Of a DNA stretch of 64,000 bases, positions 28,247-37,095 are shown one piece after another. The stretch's first letter is position 1. Each line of letters begins with the position of its first letter. The stretch covers positions 868,001-932,000 of the forward strand of contig NZ_SKCJ01000002.1 in NCBI RefSeq assembly GCF_005434975.1, given 5' to 3'. The position numbers and the translations under genes are program-made. The notes beneath the pieces are model-generated. The model saw only the letters and a list, made by a program, of their open reading frames with translations. It made no database searches and was not told the DNA's origin. The stretch comes from Parerythrobacter lutipelagi. GTDB taxonomy: Bacteria > Pseudomonadota > Alphaproteobacteria > Sphingomonadales > Sphingomonadaceae.

Positions 28247-28873
28247 GAAACGTCAGTGATTACAATTATATGTGGGATTCTTGCCTAAGGTGAAGGCCCG
28301 ATTCCGATTTCGGGTCAGGAACATGAAATTCCCTGGTTTTCCGTGGCTTCCCCTTTGGCTCCGGCTATTCCGTGCAACAAGAATGGAACATGAGGTTGCG
28401 TTGTAAGCGCAGCGCACGAGGGGGGGGGTCAAATTTCTCTAGCTTGCGAATGCTAGACCGGGGCAGAAGACCGGTTCAATCGCAAACACAGTTTCTCGCC
28501 CGCGCGTGAGGGCGGATCACAATAATAATGCAAAGTAGCAAAATCGAGTTTTTGTGGCCGCCCATGCCTAAATCTCCAGCAAGGGAAAATTCCCAATTGA
28601 TTTAGGAAAATAATCGGCGGCGGTGCGGCTTCGCGCTAGCTAACTACCATGTTTGAAAACGCATTCATCAATATCGACGGGCTCTTCATAATGATGAGGA
28701 GTTGGCGTCTGAGCTGGAAGGCAAGGATTATACGGCGGTCCCTGCGTCTTTGTTTGGTTTGCTTTGAGGCGCAAGGTCTGACGGCAGCAATTAGGTCGTT
28801 CACTCACGATCTGCTACTAGTGCGCACTTAGTTCGGTGACAACGGTCAGGATGCCGAAGTTGCGTTCAGGGCT
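28247..28873. other. Left end of the element without a recognisable gene
   Basis: About 630 bases. The only open frame of note (28649-28831, 60 codons) has no ribosome binding site or family features. A run of nine G residues lies at 28420-28428. A CCCGA/TCGGG hairpin lies near 28300. I see no further repeat of the att core. Confidence 0.6.
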
Positions 28874-29464
28874 TCAGAGATTAGGCAGATTGCGGCCCAC
28901 TTTGCGCAGCTTTTGCGATGCAACATCCAGAACCTGCAGTTTGTCCAGATAACTTGCGATGATCGCAGGATCTTCGCTCATCTGATCGGCGAGTGCATCG
29001 AGCATATCAGCTATACCTTCGAGCTCGTCACGAGAGGTTTGGCTAGACGGTAGAGCACTTGCCTCGGCACGTGCATTTGCCGTCACGTTCTCCTTGGGAG
29101 GGCCGCCCTCATAAAGCGGCTTGATAGTTTGGAAGACAGTGTCGACCATCAATTGCGACCGCGCTTTATTGGGCAGCCAATCGGCGGGATTGATTGGGCG
29201 TTCAAAGTGAATTCCCGCCAGGCGCACATCGCGGCGCACTACAGTGCCCATGGCGCTCAATTCCCCTTTCCGTAGTTTTACCCGCGAACCTACCGACGGC
29301 AAATCATCTGCCTCTAGCAATGCTCCGGAGACTGAGAGATTGCGCACACGCACTATGCCCGTCGTGGACGCTGAAGAAAGGCTCGCCGCAATAAACATTC
29401 GCGTGCGTTCGTGTGCACGTCTTGATGCTCGGGGCACTTCGGCAGAAATAGCGAGGTTTTTCAT
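28874..29464 (-). CDS. PilZ domain protein (putative c-di-GMP effector)
   Basis: A protein of 196 residues. The PilZ domain lies at about 15-100, with both c-di-GMP-binding motifs: RAHER (RxxxR) and NLSVSG (NxSxxG). The second half is helical with no recognised domain. It has no membrane segment, so it should act in the cytoplasm. PilZ proteins often control motility or surface polymers in response to c-di-GMP. Being carried on the same element as a surface-protein operon suggests, without proof, that it controls attachment. No strong ribosome binding site is seen before the ATG. Confidence 0.8.
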   Translation of the reverse strand: MKNLAISAEVPRASRRAHERTRMFIAASLSSASTTGIVRVRNLSVSGALLEADDLPSVGSRVKLRKGELSAMGTVVRRDVRLAGIHFERPINPADWLPNKARSQLMVDTVFQTIKPLYEGGPPKENVTANARAEASALPSSQTSRDELEGIADMLDALADQMSEDPAIIASYLDKLQVLDVASQKLRKVGRNLPNL

Positions 29465-29753
29465 GGTGCGATACCAAGAGTTCTCGCAGATGATGGTAAA
29501 ATAAGCTCTGTCGCGTTGCTACGCATGATTGCTTAGCCTTCTACGAGAAAAGATCACTGAACGTTCGCAATTGGGTCAATAGCGAACAGTCCGCTTTTAT
29601 CGTAAATTCTTGAAGAGCCGCCTGTCTGGTTTCGGGATGCTAGTGGGCAGAGGGTAAATCTTTAGCCCTAAAGGTATGCTCGTCTCAGTTGGCTGTGGAC
29701 CTAGGCCCTCGAAAAGATTCACTAAGCTGTATTGCTCTGTTAAAACAGTTCGT
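29465..29753. other. Gap between divergent PilZ and unknown genes
   Basis: About 290 bases hold the 5' regions of the PilZ gene (leftward) and the MGGYGSG protein (rightward). I see no clear operator or RNA. Confidence 0.5.
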
Positions 29754-30374
29754 ATGGGTGGATACGGATCAGGCAGTCAGCATGGGAAGCCGCTGGCAGA
29801 CAGTGCCAAGCGACTCGATCTGGCGTGGATGGTGCGCGAAGGCTTGGCTCAGCCAGGCGGCGTGCGAGCGGGCAGGCTGCACTGGACCTGCAACGGCAGG
29901 CCAGCCGGGAACATCAGCTACACATGCAATATGAGCGCCCCTCACAGCGCGACTCTCGAACTGCTCTTTATGGTGACGCGCCACGCAACGGGTGAGAAAA
30001 CCGAATACGTACAAACCGTAAGGCTTTCATACACGGTGCCGCACTTTGGCGGAAAACGCTGGTGGATGCACTGCCCTGTTAGTGGCGAACGTGTCGGCAA
30101 GCTCTATTGTCCGGAGGGCGGTGACATCTTCGCCAGCCGCAAAGTATGGCAACTTGGATATGAGAGCCAGCGGATTGCAAAGCGGGACCGGCCATTTGAG
30201 GCTCTATTTCGGCTACAGAAGCGGCTGGGATGCATTCACGGCTGGGAGCAGCCTATCCGGCGGCCAAAGGGCATGTGGCGGAAGACCTACGAGCGACTGG
30301 AGAAGCGCTATTGGGAATTGGACGAGGAGTGCGGGGCGCAAATGCATGCGGTTATGCAGAGGATTCAAGGGTAG
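29754..30374 (+). CDS. MGGYGSG-type protein of unknown function, common on mobile DNA
   Basis: About 206 residues from the ATG at 29754, chosen because the N-terminus MGGYGSGSQHGK matches a recurrent family of unknown proteins found near integrases and on plasmids. After an early LDLAWMVREG segment comes a middle region with HFGGKRWWMHCP, a V-KLY strand, and GYESQ, which together look like a degenerate zinc-ribbon fold. Family members usually have a CRHC-like second knuckle; here it is replaced by a SRK segment, so the second metal knuckle is lost. No function is known. Confidence 0.7.
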   Translation: MGGYGSGSQHGKPLADSAKRLDLAWMVREGLAQPGGVRAGRLHWTCNGRPAGNISYTCNMSAPHSATLELLFMVTRHATGEKTEYVQTVRLSYTVPHFGGKRWWMHCPVSGERVGKLYCPEGGDIFASRKVWQLGYESQRIAKRDRPFEALFRLQKRLGCIHGWEQPIRRPKGMWRKTYERLEKRYWELDEECGAQMHAVMQRIQG

Positions 30375-30854
30375 CGCAGAGATGTTGGCGAAGGTGTTGG
30401 CGAAAATTTTCGCCCGAAATTCGCAGCATTTTTTGGCCGGCAATCGAGATATACAACAACCTTTGGTGACTGGATTGATCGTTCTGCCTGACATTCTCTA
30501 ATCGAGTTCTAAGTTACTAGAACTCCTATATGAACCTTGGAGAGACCAGAGCGAAAGGGCATAGGACAACTACCCCTGCCTCTAGACCCGCATGTCGCGT
30601 TCCGATGGCAAAGGCAGTCCGGCCACTTTCGCGCTAAATCGGTGAGTATGAACCTCCGAGCCGACCGTCGCATTAGGGCGCTTCTGGTCGTTAGGACGCC
30701 AGATGCTTGGCAGTTGCTTTCGAGGCTTTCCTAAACCTCGCCGGTCGCCGCTCTGCCTTTCGGACTCGGCTTTCCATTGTGACCGGACCCCTTCTGGTAA
30801 TGGGCTTGCCTAGCCGCCAGAGTGTCTAACCAACCCAGCTAGGCAGTATTCAAA
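30375..30854. other. Non-coding gap with a possible operator
   Basis: About 480 bases without a convincing gene. A 7-bp inverted repeat GAGTTCT/AGAACTC with an 8-base spacer lies at 30504-30525 and could be a regulator site. Short open frames here lack ribosome binding sites. Confidence 0.45.
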
Positions 30855-31043
30855 TTAACGTTGGGAGCGAAAAGCCGCTTCGAGTTCAGAGCGTCGAAAA
30901 TACATCGAGCGTCCCTTGCGGATCACAGGAAGATGACCGTTTTCGACCAAGTGATATACTTGGCGCTGAGAGATCATTCCGCCTGTTTCCGCTTCAACAG
31001 CTTTTGCGCCTTTGATTAGGTCATTTGCCAGCATATGTTCCAC
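30855..31043 (-). CDS. AlpA-like excisionase/helix-turn-helix protein
   Basis: A protein of 62 residues. The MISQRQVYHLVENGHLP segment followed by FRRSELEAAF is the MerR-type winged helix seen in AlpA and excisionase (Xis) proteins. Such proteins bind next to the attachment site and steer the integrase towards excision. It is divergent from the integrase cluster and is the only directionality-factor candidate on the element. Confidence 0.8.
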   Translation of the reverse strand: MEHMLANDLIKGAKAVEAETGGMISQRQVYHLVENGHLPVIRKGRSMYFRRSELEAAFRSQR

Positions 31044-31153
31044 CTTTGTGCACGGCTAAGATACATCTCTCTCCAAAAAGACCTTTACAGTTGCATTCGC
31101 TCCGCGCAAGAGGATAGGGCTATACCTGTAACCAATATTTGGGGATAACGCAG

Positions 31154-31780
31154 GTGAAGCTAACGTACGGTCAGCTAGAGGCTACATTGGCAGCATTCTT
31201 ATCAGTCCATCCCGATCGGATCGGCACGTTCAGATCAAGGATGAAACAACTTCAGCGATTGGAGTTCCCTCGGGGCGTCAATATTGGGCGAGGTGTGCGA
31301 ATGAGCTATTCCGCCGAGCATTTGTTGCAATTGGCAGTTGCGTTCGAGGTGATAGGCACTGGATTGGCTGCAAAAGCGGCAACCGATTTGGTGTCCAAGA
31401 ACTGGGACCGGTTCGCCGCTGCGTTCGGAAGGGCAAGCGACAAGCTTCGTCTAAAGAAAAATTTCGAAACCTTTGTGTGTATTTCTGGCTCACCTCCTGT
31501 TCCAACAGAAGGGCGGGCTGAAGAGAAGGTTTCAGTCCATGATCTGAAATCTCTTTATGAGAACGTGCTGTGCATACCGAAGCCTGACCAGCCAGGTCGT
31601 TCTGGAATAATTCTAATCCGGGCGGATTATCTACTAGAGCGGATCAACCGATTGGCAGGGGATGTGGGGCAAGTCGTAAATCCCAAATGGGCACCGGAGT
31701 ATGGCCGTTGGTCTAAATCGAGAGCGGATGACCAACAACTGTGGGACTATGCAGACGGCGGAGCAACTATACCGTTTTGA
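31154..31780 (+). CDS. Unknown protein coupled to the integrase
   Basis: About 208 residues from a GTG at 31154, with ggggat about eight bases upstream; a TTG at 31139 is the alternative. Residues 40-90 (with SAEHLLQLAVAFEV) look like a helical DNA-binding region of MerR type, but this is weak. The rest is unrecognised. It ends three bases before the integrase ribosome binding region, so the two are co-transcribed, and it may help control integration. Confidence 0.65.
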   Translation: MKLTYGQLEATLAAFLSVHPDRIGTFRSRMKQLQRLEFPRGVNIGRGVRMSYSAEHLLQLAVAFEVIGTGLAAKAATDLVSKNWDRFAAAFGRASDKLRLKKNFETFVCISGSPPVPTEGRAEEKVSVHDLKSLYENVLCIPKPDQPGRSGIILIRADYLLERINRLAGDVGQVVNPKWAPEYGRWSKSRADDQQLWDYADGGATIPF

Positions 31781-31789
31781 GGATTGAAA

Positions 31790-32932
31790 ATGGCCACAAT
31801 TCGTAAACGTAGCTGGACTTCGCCCAAAGGTGAGGAAAAATCAGCATGGCTCGTCAGCTACCATGATCAAACCGGTAAGCGCCGGTTCAAACAATTTGCT
31901 CGCAAGAAAGACGCTGAAGTGTGGAGCACACAAGCGGCTTGGGAGGTGTCGAAGGGCGTACACACTGCCGACAGCCAGTCGGTGTCGGTGGAGGCCGCTG
32001 CGAAGCTCTGGATAGGAAAGGCCAGAGCGGAAGGAAGAGAGCGCGGAACAGTAGAACAGTATGAACAGTTAGCCCGCCTTCACGTAGTTCCGCTAATAGG
32101 CTCTGAACGCCTTTCCAGACTTTCTCGCCCGATGGTTGAGGCTTACCGGGACCAACTTTTGGAAATGCGATCGAAAGCAATGGCTGGCAAAGCCCTGCAG
32201 GCTTTGTCAAGCATACTCATGGAAGCGCAGCGTAGAGGCTTGGTGGCGCAGAATGTTGCTCGCGATGTGAAGGTTGTACGCTCGTCACGCGAAAAGCCAA
32301 AGATCGCAATTCCCTCACGAGATGAACTTAAAGCAATCTTGAGAGCGGCCTCAGATGATATGCGGCCCTTGCTTTTAACGGCCATCTTAACCGCTCTTCG
32401 ATCGTCTGAACTGCGAGGATTGCGGTGGGATGATGTAGATTTAAAATTAGGCACGATTACTGTTTCGCAAAGGGCAGATAAATACAAAGTCATTGGTCCG
32501 CCAAAATCGGAGGCCGGCTATAGAACAATACCAATTGCCCCATCCCTGATGCAGGCATTGCGCGAATGGAAATTGCGCTGCCCAATCGGGCCGGAAAACC
32601 TCGCTTTCCCGAACAGCCAAGGTGGCGTTCAAGATTATGGTCATTTGCTCCGGCGCAAGTTTGCGCCGATCCAGATTTTGGCTGAAGTATGCGATCAGAT
32701 TGGTGTGGATGACAACGGACAGCCTAAGTTGAAATCCCGTTACGGATTTCACGCGCTCCGCCATGCCGCGGCAAGTGCTTGGATTAAACAGCGGATCGAC
32801 CTTAAGCGCCTTCAGGTGTGGATGGGGCATTCGAGTATACAGATTACCTTGGATACATATGGGCATTTACTTACTGACCCGTCAGGTGATGCAGCGATCA
32901 TTGCTGCTGCTCAGTCAGACCTAATGCAGTAG
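31790..32932 (+). CDS. Tyrosine-type site-specific integrase
   Basis: A protein of 380 residues from the ATG at 31790 (gagga six bases upstream); an in-frame TTG six bases earlier is less likely. An N-terminal arm-binding region (1-60) and a SAM-like core-binding domain (about 66-150) precede the catalytic domain (about 175-370). The full active site is visible: Arg204 (TALRSSELRG), Lys239, His321-x-x-Arg324 (HALRH), His347 (MGHSS) and Tyr357 (LDTYGH). It should catalyse recombination at the tRNA-Arg anticodon loop. The element therefore looks capable of excision. Confidence 0.93.
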   Translation: MATIRKRSWTSPKGEEKSAWLVSYHDQTGKRRFKQFARKKDAEVWSTQAAWEVSKGVHTADSQSVSVEAAAKLWIGKARAEGRERGTVEQYEQLARLHVVPLIGSERLSRLSRPMVEAYRDQLLEMRSKAMAGKALQALSSILMEAQRRGLVAQNVARDVKVVRSSREKPKIAIPSRDELKAILRAASDDMRPLLLTAILTALRSSELRGLRWDDVDLKLGTITVSQRADKYKVIGPPKSEAGYRTIPIAPSLMQALREWKLRCPIGPENLAFPNSQGGVQDYGHLLRRKFAPIQILAEVCDQIGVDDNGQPKLKSRYGFHALRHAAASAWIKQRIDLKRLQVWMGHSSIQITLDTYGHLLTDPSGDAAIIAAAQSDLMQ

Positions 32933-33271
32933 TTCTCGGCCTCTCGGCTGCTAGATCGCTGCCGTGCTCGAAGCGCAAGGCTGCATTTCCGTACTGTTCC
33001 CCGTCAGCACCTTTGGCACAGATTTGAGGTTTTGAGTTAGGAGGGTTTGGGTCTCGTCGTAGTGACGATGGAACGAAAATAAAACCCCAAGCCGCAATCC
33101 CAGCGGTCCTGACGGATGAAAACTAAACAAATATTATATTTTCTGCAGATTGACGCTCGTGGGTAGGTATTCCCCCTTAATTGTAGAATTTGCTTAACTA
33201 TGGGACAATACGTATTGAGGACGTGAGCGCAAAGGAAAGGTCGAATTCGTATAGGATTAAAGGAGTCGCAA
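32933..33271. other. Non-coding gap upstream of the response regulator
   Basis: About 340 bases between the integrase and the regulator. It becomes AT-rich after 33120 and ends with aaggag eight bases before the next ATG. No gene or RNA was recognised. Confidence 0.5.
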
Positions 33272-33877
33272 ATGTTTAATCCGTCATCAAGTGTTTACGC
33301 CGTCGACGATGATGATGCCACGCGTCACTTGGTCTGCAGGGAGCTGCTGCAAGCTGGAGTGCCTGTCATCCCCTGTGCCACAGTACACGAACTTAAAGTC
33401 AGGAGGGTCCGATCCGGAAGCCTTTTAGTTCATGATAACAATAATTCACTGGACGATATGGTCAAATGGACCGCGCGATCGGACAGCTTCATTCCATTGA
33501 TTGCGTACGGTAAAAACCCGGATCCTAGGCGGGTAATTTTGGCGCTGAACGCTGGTGCGGTCGACTATCTTGCTCTTCCGTTACACGCCGATGATTTCTT
33601 TGCTTGCCTTGAACGCGTGAAAAGCAATTGGCCAGAATTTGCAGCGGGGAAATGGCAGAAATATCATGCCGCGAATCTCATAAAGAACCTTTCGCCGCGG
33701 GAGACCGCTGTTCTCACCCAGATCGCAGACGGATTATCTACCAAGGAAATCGCAGAATCTCTTGGACTCAGTCCTCGCACGGTGGAGATCCATCGCGGAA
33801 ACGCGATCAAGAAGCTAGACGCCAGAAACAGCACCGTCGCAGCAAAAGTGGCTTGGGCTGCCGGCTTGGCTAGCTAA
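33272..33877 (+). CDS. Orphan NarL/FixJ-type response regulator with atypical receiver
   Basis: A protein of 201 residues. The receiver (1-115) has the acidic cluster VDDDD (11-15) and Asp55 at the phosphorylation position. The conserved Ser/Thr after strand 4 seems absent (PLIAYG) and the conserved Lys before proline is Leu102 (ALPL). Phosphorylation-driven switching may thus be altered or lost. A LuxR-type helix-turn-helix covers about 140-198 with LSPRETAVL, TKEIAESLGLSPRTVEIH. No kinase gene is adjacent. It may regulate element genes. Confidence 0.85.
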   Translation: MFNPSSSVYAVDDDDATRHLVCRELLQAGVPVIPCATVHELKVRRVRSGSLLVHDNNNSLDDMVKWTARSDSFIPLIAYGKNPDPRRVILALNAGAVDYLALPLHADDFFACLERVKSNWPEFAAGKWQKYHAANLIKNLSPRETAVLTQIADGLSTKEIAESLGLSPRTVEIHRGNAIKKLDARNSTVAAKVAWAAGLAS

Positions 33878-33886
33878 ACTCGGGCA

Positions 33887-34303
33887 CTATTTGTCGGCGA
33901 AAGCGAGTGGTTGCTTGATGTGACAAAGCAACAAAGCGCCTAGTAGCGCTTTGCCTTCGGTAGCCGCTGATAGTGTTGCCTCCTGTTCGTTGATTCGTGG
34001 TGAAATGGTCGCAATCGCAACACCTTCAGGATTGTTGCTGAGCATGTAGGAGGAGTCGTCCCGTATTGTCGAAAGCACAGAGATGATAAGACGGTCTTGC
34101 ATGGATTTCGCGTCAGTCGCTCCGTCTGGCGCAAGGTAAGTCCTGCTGAAAATTGGGTCGTTTGGAAACTTAGCCAGACACCTTTCGACGTCGCGGGCTA
34201 AGCTGGCCGCGTCGGAACCCTCGTCAGTCTCCAGTCTGGCGAGGATCCTGGTCGCGCTTTTCATCCAAAATCTTAATGGGGATCCGTCCTGCATATTCGT
34301 CAA
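33887..34303 (-). CDS. Unknown protein of 138 residues
   Basis: A soluble helical protein with no signal peptide, membrane segment or recognised motif. It is convergent with the response regulator, nine bases apart. Codon use looks coding and the frame is open over its whole length, but an ortholog search would be needed to confirm that it is a gene. Confidence 0.5.
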   Translation of the reverse strand: MTNMQDGSPLRFWMKSATRILARLETDEGSDAASLARDVERCLAKFPNDPIFSRTYLAPDGATDAKSMQDRLIISVLSTIRDDSSYMLSNNPEGVAIATISPRINEQEATLSAATEGKALLGALLLCHIKQPLAFADK

Positions 34304-34781
34304 GTCCTTCAGGTGCGCCCCAAGGCTCGAAACGAGAATTTTCAGCGTTAGTCAAGGTGGCCTAACCCAATGGCGTAGGGCTCGTACATGCGCGTTGATG
34401 GAGCGGTGCCCAGTTGGCTGGGAGAGACGCTCCAAAATCGTCGTTCAATTCTCGGCAGTTGGGTTGTTTGCGGCCTGATCGGTCCTGATTGATCCCTAGG
34501 ATAGCGGCCAGTCTTCTTTCGGCGGGACACAAGGCCCTGCTGATAGTCTAGCCATGGATGGAAGCAGCCAGTCTGAAGTTGGCGGTCGGAACCTGCGAGG
34601 CGGCTTGTCCAATAGCGACCGAGATCCTCAAAATCCCAAGCGAGTACTGAATGGATAGCCAAAGAAATTCGCCGGACAGCGCACGGTCGTATCTCAGCTT
34701 AAAGCAAGATCAGGATCGTGCTAGATCGCCTGCGCGGTGATGACAGCAGTGCTGAGCTGTGCCGCAAGGGAAAGCATTACC
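34304..34781. other. Gap without a recognisable gene before the IS3 scar
   Basis: About 480 bases. An opposite-strand open frame (34348-34662) shows no family features. The region may contain decayed insertion-sequence DNA. Confidence 0.45.
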
Positions 34782-35009
34782 CAGCTCGCGGAATACATCG
34801 AGGCGAAGCCCATGAGCCAATTTCGCGACGCTCCGTTCCATCCGGAAACGCATGGCCAGATCCAGCGGTGGCACCAGAACTTGAATAACCGCATCCTGCT
34901 GGAGAATTGCTGCGTGCCAGGTGATCTAGAAAACCAGATCGAAGAGTTCGTTGAGCACTTCATCCACCAGCGTTACCACCCAAGCCTCGACAAGATGCTG
35001 GATGGACCG
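34782..35009 (+). pseudogene. IS3-family transposase remnant (C-terminal part of OrfB)
   Basis: About 76 codons match the end of the IS3 OrfB integrase core: AEYIEAKPMSQFRDAPFHP, then HGQIQRWHQ and NRILLEN-PGDLENQIEEFVEH. The catalytic glutamate of the usual KIERWHQ is glutamine here (QIQRWHQ). The N-terminal two thirds, OrfA and the IS ends are missing. It is a scar, not an active element. Confidence 0.8.
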
Positions 35010-35105
35010 ACCGAAACAACGGCAATTCGGTGTGAATTAGACATTAAATCAATAAAATATGCGGCGAACTTCAGTAGAATTATCCGGTCGATGTTTGAAT
35101 TGCTT

Positions 35106-35262
35106 GAATGCCTTGATCTGCTCTTAACCCACTGTTTGCGCCGCGAACCTCTTCCGACTCACGCCAATCTCGAAATGGCGCTGTCCTTGGCAAAGCGAAC
35201 CGGAGCACAGCGTACGGTGCTCAGCCATCTCTACAAGAGCATGGATTGTGACACCTGCCGAT
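35106..35262 (+). pseudogene. Remnant of an MBL-fold metallo-hydrolase (C-terminal part)
   Basis: In the frame continuing from the IS3 scar, CLRREPLPTHANLEMAL followed by VLSHLYKSMD resembles the C-terminal part of PhnP-like metallo-beta-lactamase-fold hydrolases, where CLR-PH-THxxL and LTHMD-SMDY are usual. The active-site regions upstream are gone and the reading decays after about 52 codons. It is probably a fragment left by the IS3 insertion or by deletion. Confidence 0.5.
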
Positions 35263-35537
35263 GCCTAATTCGGCAGGGCTCAAGCCATCATCAAACGATG
35301 AGAAGCGATCAAACGAAAGACGTCCAACATCGCCGCTAGCAACACCGCAAGCTCGCCGCATAATATAAACCAACAAGACGAGGCCAACGCTCCGCTGATT
35401 TACGCCGCGGGCTGTGCCAATGGTTCTGACGACTGCGCATGCAGACCCGTCGTTCGAGCCATTTTGCTCAGGAATTTAGCTGACATACGCCTCCAAATCC
35501 TAACAGTTTGGTAACCAAAATTAGGTAGAAGTTCGGT
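35263..35537. other. Leader region of the DUF11 operon
   Basis: About 275 bases between the pseudogene scars and the first DUF11 gene. No gene is seen. The operon promoter should lie here, but I could not place reliable -35 and -10 boxes. Confidence 0.4.
35507..35519. promoter_or_regulatory. Palindrome in front of the DUF11 operon
   Basis: TTTGGTAACCAAA is a perfect 13-base palindrome around a central A, ending 18 bases before the ATG of the first DUF11 gene. It may be an operator, or simply a short leader hairpin. Confidence 0.3.
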
Positions 35538-36515
35538 ATGAAAACCGAGCGAAACCTTTACCGTTTGTCCAGCGTTGGTGCGATTGTTGCGACCTTCTGG
35601 GCAATTCCAGCCAACGCCGACGGCGTAGGCGCGGGAACATTGATCGAGAACACTGCGAGCGCATCATACGATGATGGCTCTGGGAAGCAGACGACCGCTT
35701 CAAACACGGTAGTCGTACGGGTCGACGAGTTGCTTGATGTCACGGTAACGTCGCTAAACTCCGGCCCGGTGGCCGCGAGCCCGGGTGATGCAGTTCTTAC
35801 TTTCGAGCTTACCAACACCGGAAACGGCCCCGAAGCATTCGAGCTGATCGCCAACCCAAGTGTCGCAGGCAATGATTTCGACACGACGGTCGATGGTATC
35901 GCAGTCGATACCAATGGCAACGGCGTTTACGATCCTGGAGTGGACACCATCCTCACCGGACCGGAGACGACCGCAGTTCTGGATGCCGATTCTACATTGA
36001 CGATATTTGTTCTGGTCACCGTTCCGAACACAGCGGCCGATGGCGATGCGAGCGATGTAGACCTTCTTGCCAACGCCGTGACCGGAACTGGTGCACCGGG
36101 CACGACCTTTGCGGGACAGGGCGTTGATGGCGGCAATGCCATAGTCGGTCTCACGGGCGCAAGCGACAACGCCATAGGCTCGCTGCTCGTAGGTATTACG
36201 TCGGTCGATCTGATCAAATCGGCAAGCATTCTCGACCCATTCGGCGGTACGAGCGCAGTGCCTGGTTCGATCGTAACCTATACGATTTCAGCAAATGTAA
36301 GCGGCACCGGAACCGCAAATGATCTCGTCATTACCGACACTTTTCCGACAGGCACTTCGTATCGGGCAGGAACTCTTGCGCTCGATGGGAACAGTTTGAC
36401 CGATGCCACCGGCGATGATGCCGGGGAAGCATCCGCATCCGGCATACTAGTCGATTTGGGCTCCGTCGCTGGCGGTTCGAACAGTTCAGTCACATTCGAT
36501 GTGGTCATCGATTGA
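35538..36515 (+). CDS. Exported DUF11-type repeat protein, first gene of the surface operon
   Basis: A protein of 325 residues with a signal peptide (about 1-27, ending IPANA). A first Ig-like beta domain starts with TLIENTASASYDDGSG, a second covers the centre, and the last 100 residues form a DUF11-like domain with SASILDPFGG, VPGSIVTYTI and LVITDTFPTGTSY. DTNGNGVYDPGVD (about 128-140) looks like a calcium-binding loop. It should be periplasmic or surface-exposed. No anchor or sorting motif is seen, so it may be held by a partner protein. Confidence 0.8.
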   Translation: MKTERNLYRLSSVGAIVATFWAIPANADGVGAGTLIENTASASYDDGSGKQTTASNTVVVRVDELLDVTVTSLNSGPVAASPGDAVLTFELTNTGNGPEAFELIANPSVAGNDFDTTVDGIAVDTNGNGVYDPGVDTILTGPETTAVLDADSTLTIFVLVTVPNTAADGDASDVDLLANAVTGTGAPGTTFAGQGVDGGNAIVGLTGASDNAIGSLLVGITSVDLIKSASILDPFGGTSAVPGSIVTYTISANVSGTGTANDLVITDTFPTGTSYRAGTLALDGNSLTDATGDDAGEASASGILVDLGSVAGGSNSSVTFDVVID

Positions 36516-36544
36516 AGTTGGCGAATAGAAATAAGGGTCTGACA

Positions 36545-37024
36545 ATGAAGACATATTTTATCAAAATGGCTGCAGCGATTTTGGCAGCTGGGGCAGTCTC
36601 CGGACCGGCAATTGCGCAAGAGCAGCCGATCGCGCTTTCGGGTGACGTCATGGTTGAGAAGACCGTCGTCGACGAAGCGGGGATTTCAACAATCGAGCGC
36701 GTCGAGCCGGACGTTGTCGTTCCTGGCGATCGATTGATCTTCAGCACTGACTACAGCAACAGCGGATCCGAGGCTGTGACCGACTTTGTGGTGACAAACC
36801 CGTTGCCTTCAGCAGTTCGCCTCGCGTCCGATGCCGATGCCGGCTTGGCTGTCTCTGTCGATGGCGGAGCAAGTTGGGGGATTCTTGCAGCGCTTACGGT
36901 TGCAGCGGACGACGGTTCAGTCCGGCCCGCTACGCATGCCGATGTCACTCATGTTCGATGGACGCTTGCCGAGGTTGCACCCGGCGAACGTGGTCGCGTC
37001 GAGTACCCAGCCATCATCCGCTGA
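36545..37024 (+). CDS. Small exported DUF11-like protein
   Basis: A protein of 159 residues from the ATG at 36545 (MKTYFIKMAAAILAAGA), chosen because it starts a clean signal peptide ending AIA-QEQ; a longer frame begins at 36512. The mature protein is a single Ig-like domain with VVPGDRLIFSTDYSN and VVTNPLPSAVRLASD, typical of DUF11-type folds. It lies 29 bases after gene 1 of the operon and is the shortest subunit, perhaps a single repeating or capping unit. Confidence 0.78.
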   Translation: MKTYFIKMAAAILAAGAVSGPAIAQEQPIALSGDVMVEKTVVDEAGISTIERVEPDVVVPGDRLIFSTDYSNSGSEAVTDFVVTNPLPSAVRLASDADAGLAVSVDGGASWGILAALTVAADDGSVRPATHADVTHVRWTLAEVAPGERGRVEYPAIIR

Positions 37025-37095
37025 TCAGCGGGAGATTACCGCCATGCCTTGTGAGCGGTAACTTAATCGCAAGGTAAAAAAGAGGACCATTAACA

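Noticed and set aside
28649-28831. Rightward open frame of 60 codons near the left end
   Set aside because: Short, no ribosome binding site and no known motif.
34348-34662. Leftward open frame of 104 codons
   Set aside because: No ribosome binding site, no recognisable domain, and Trp/Arg-rich content like random antisense reading.
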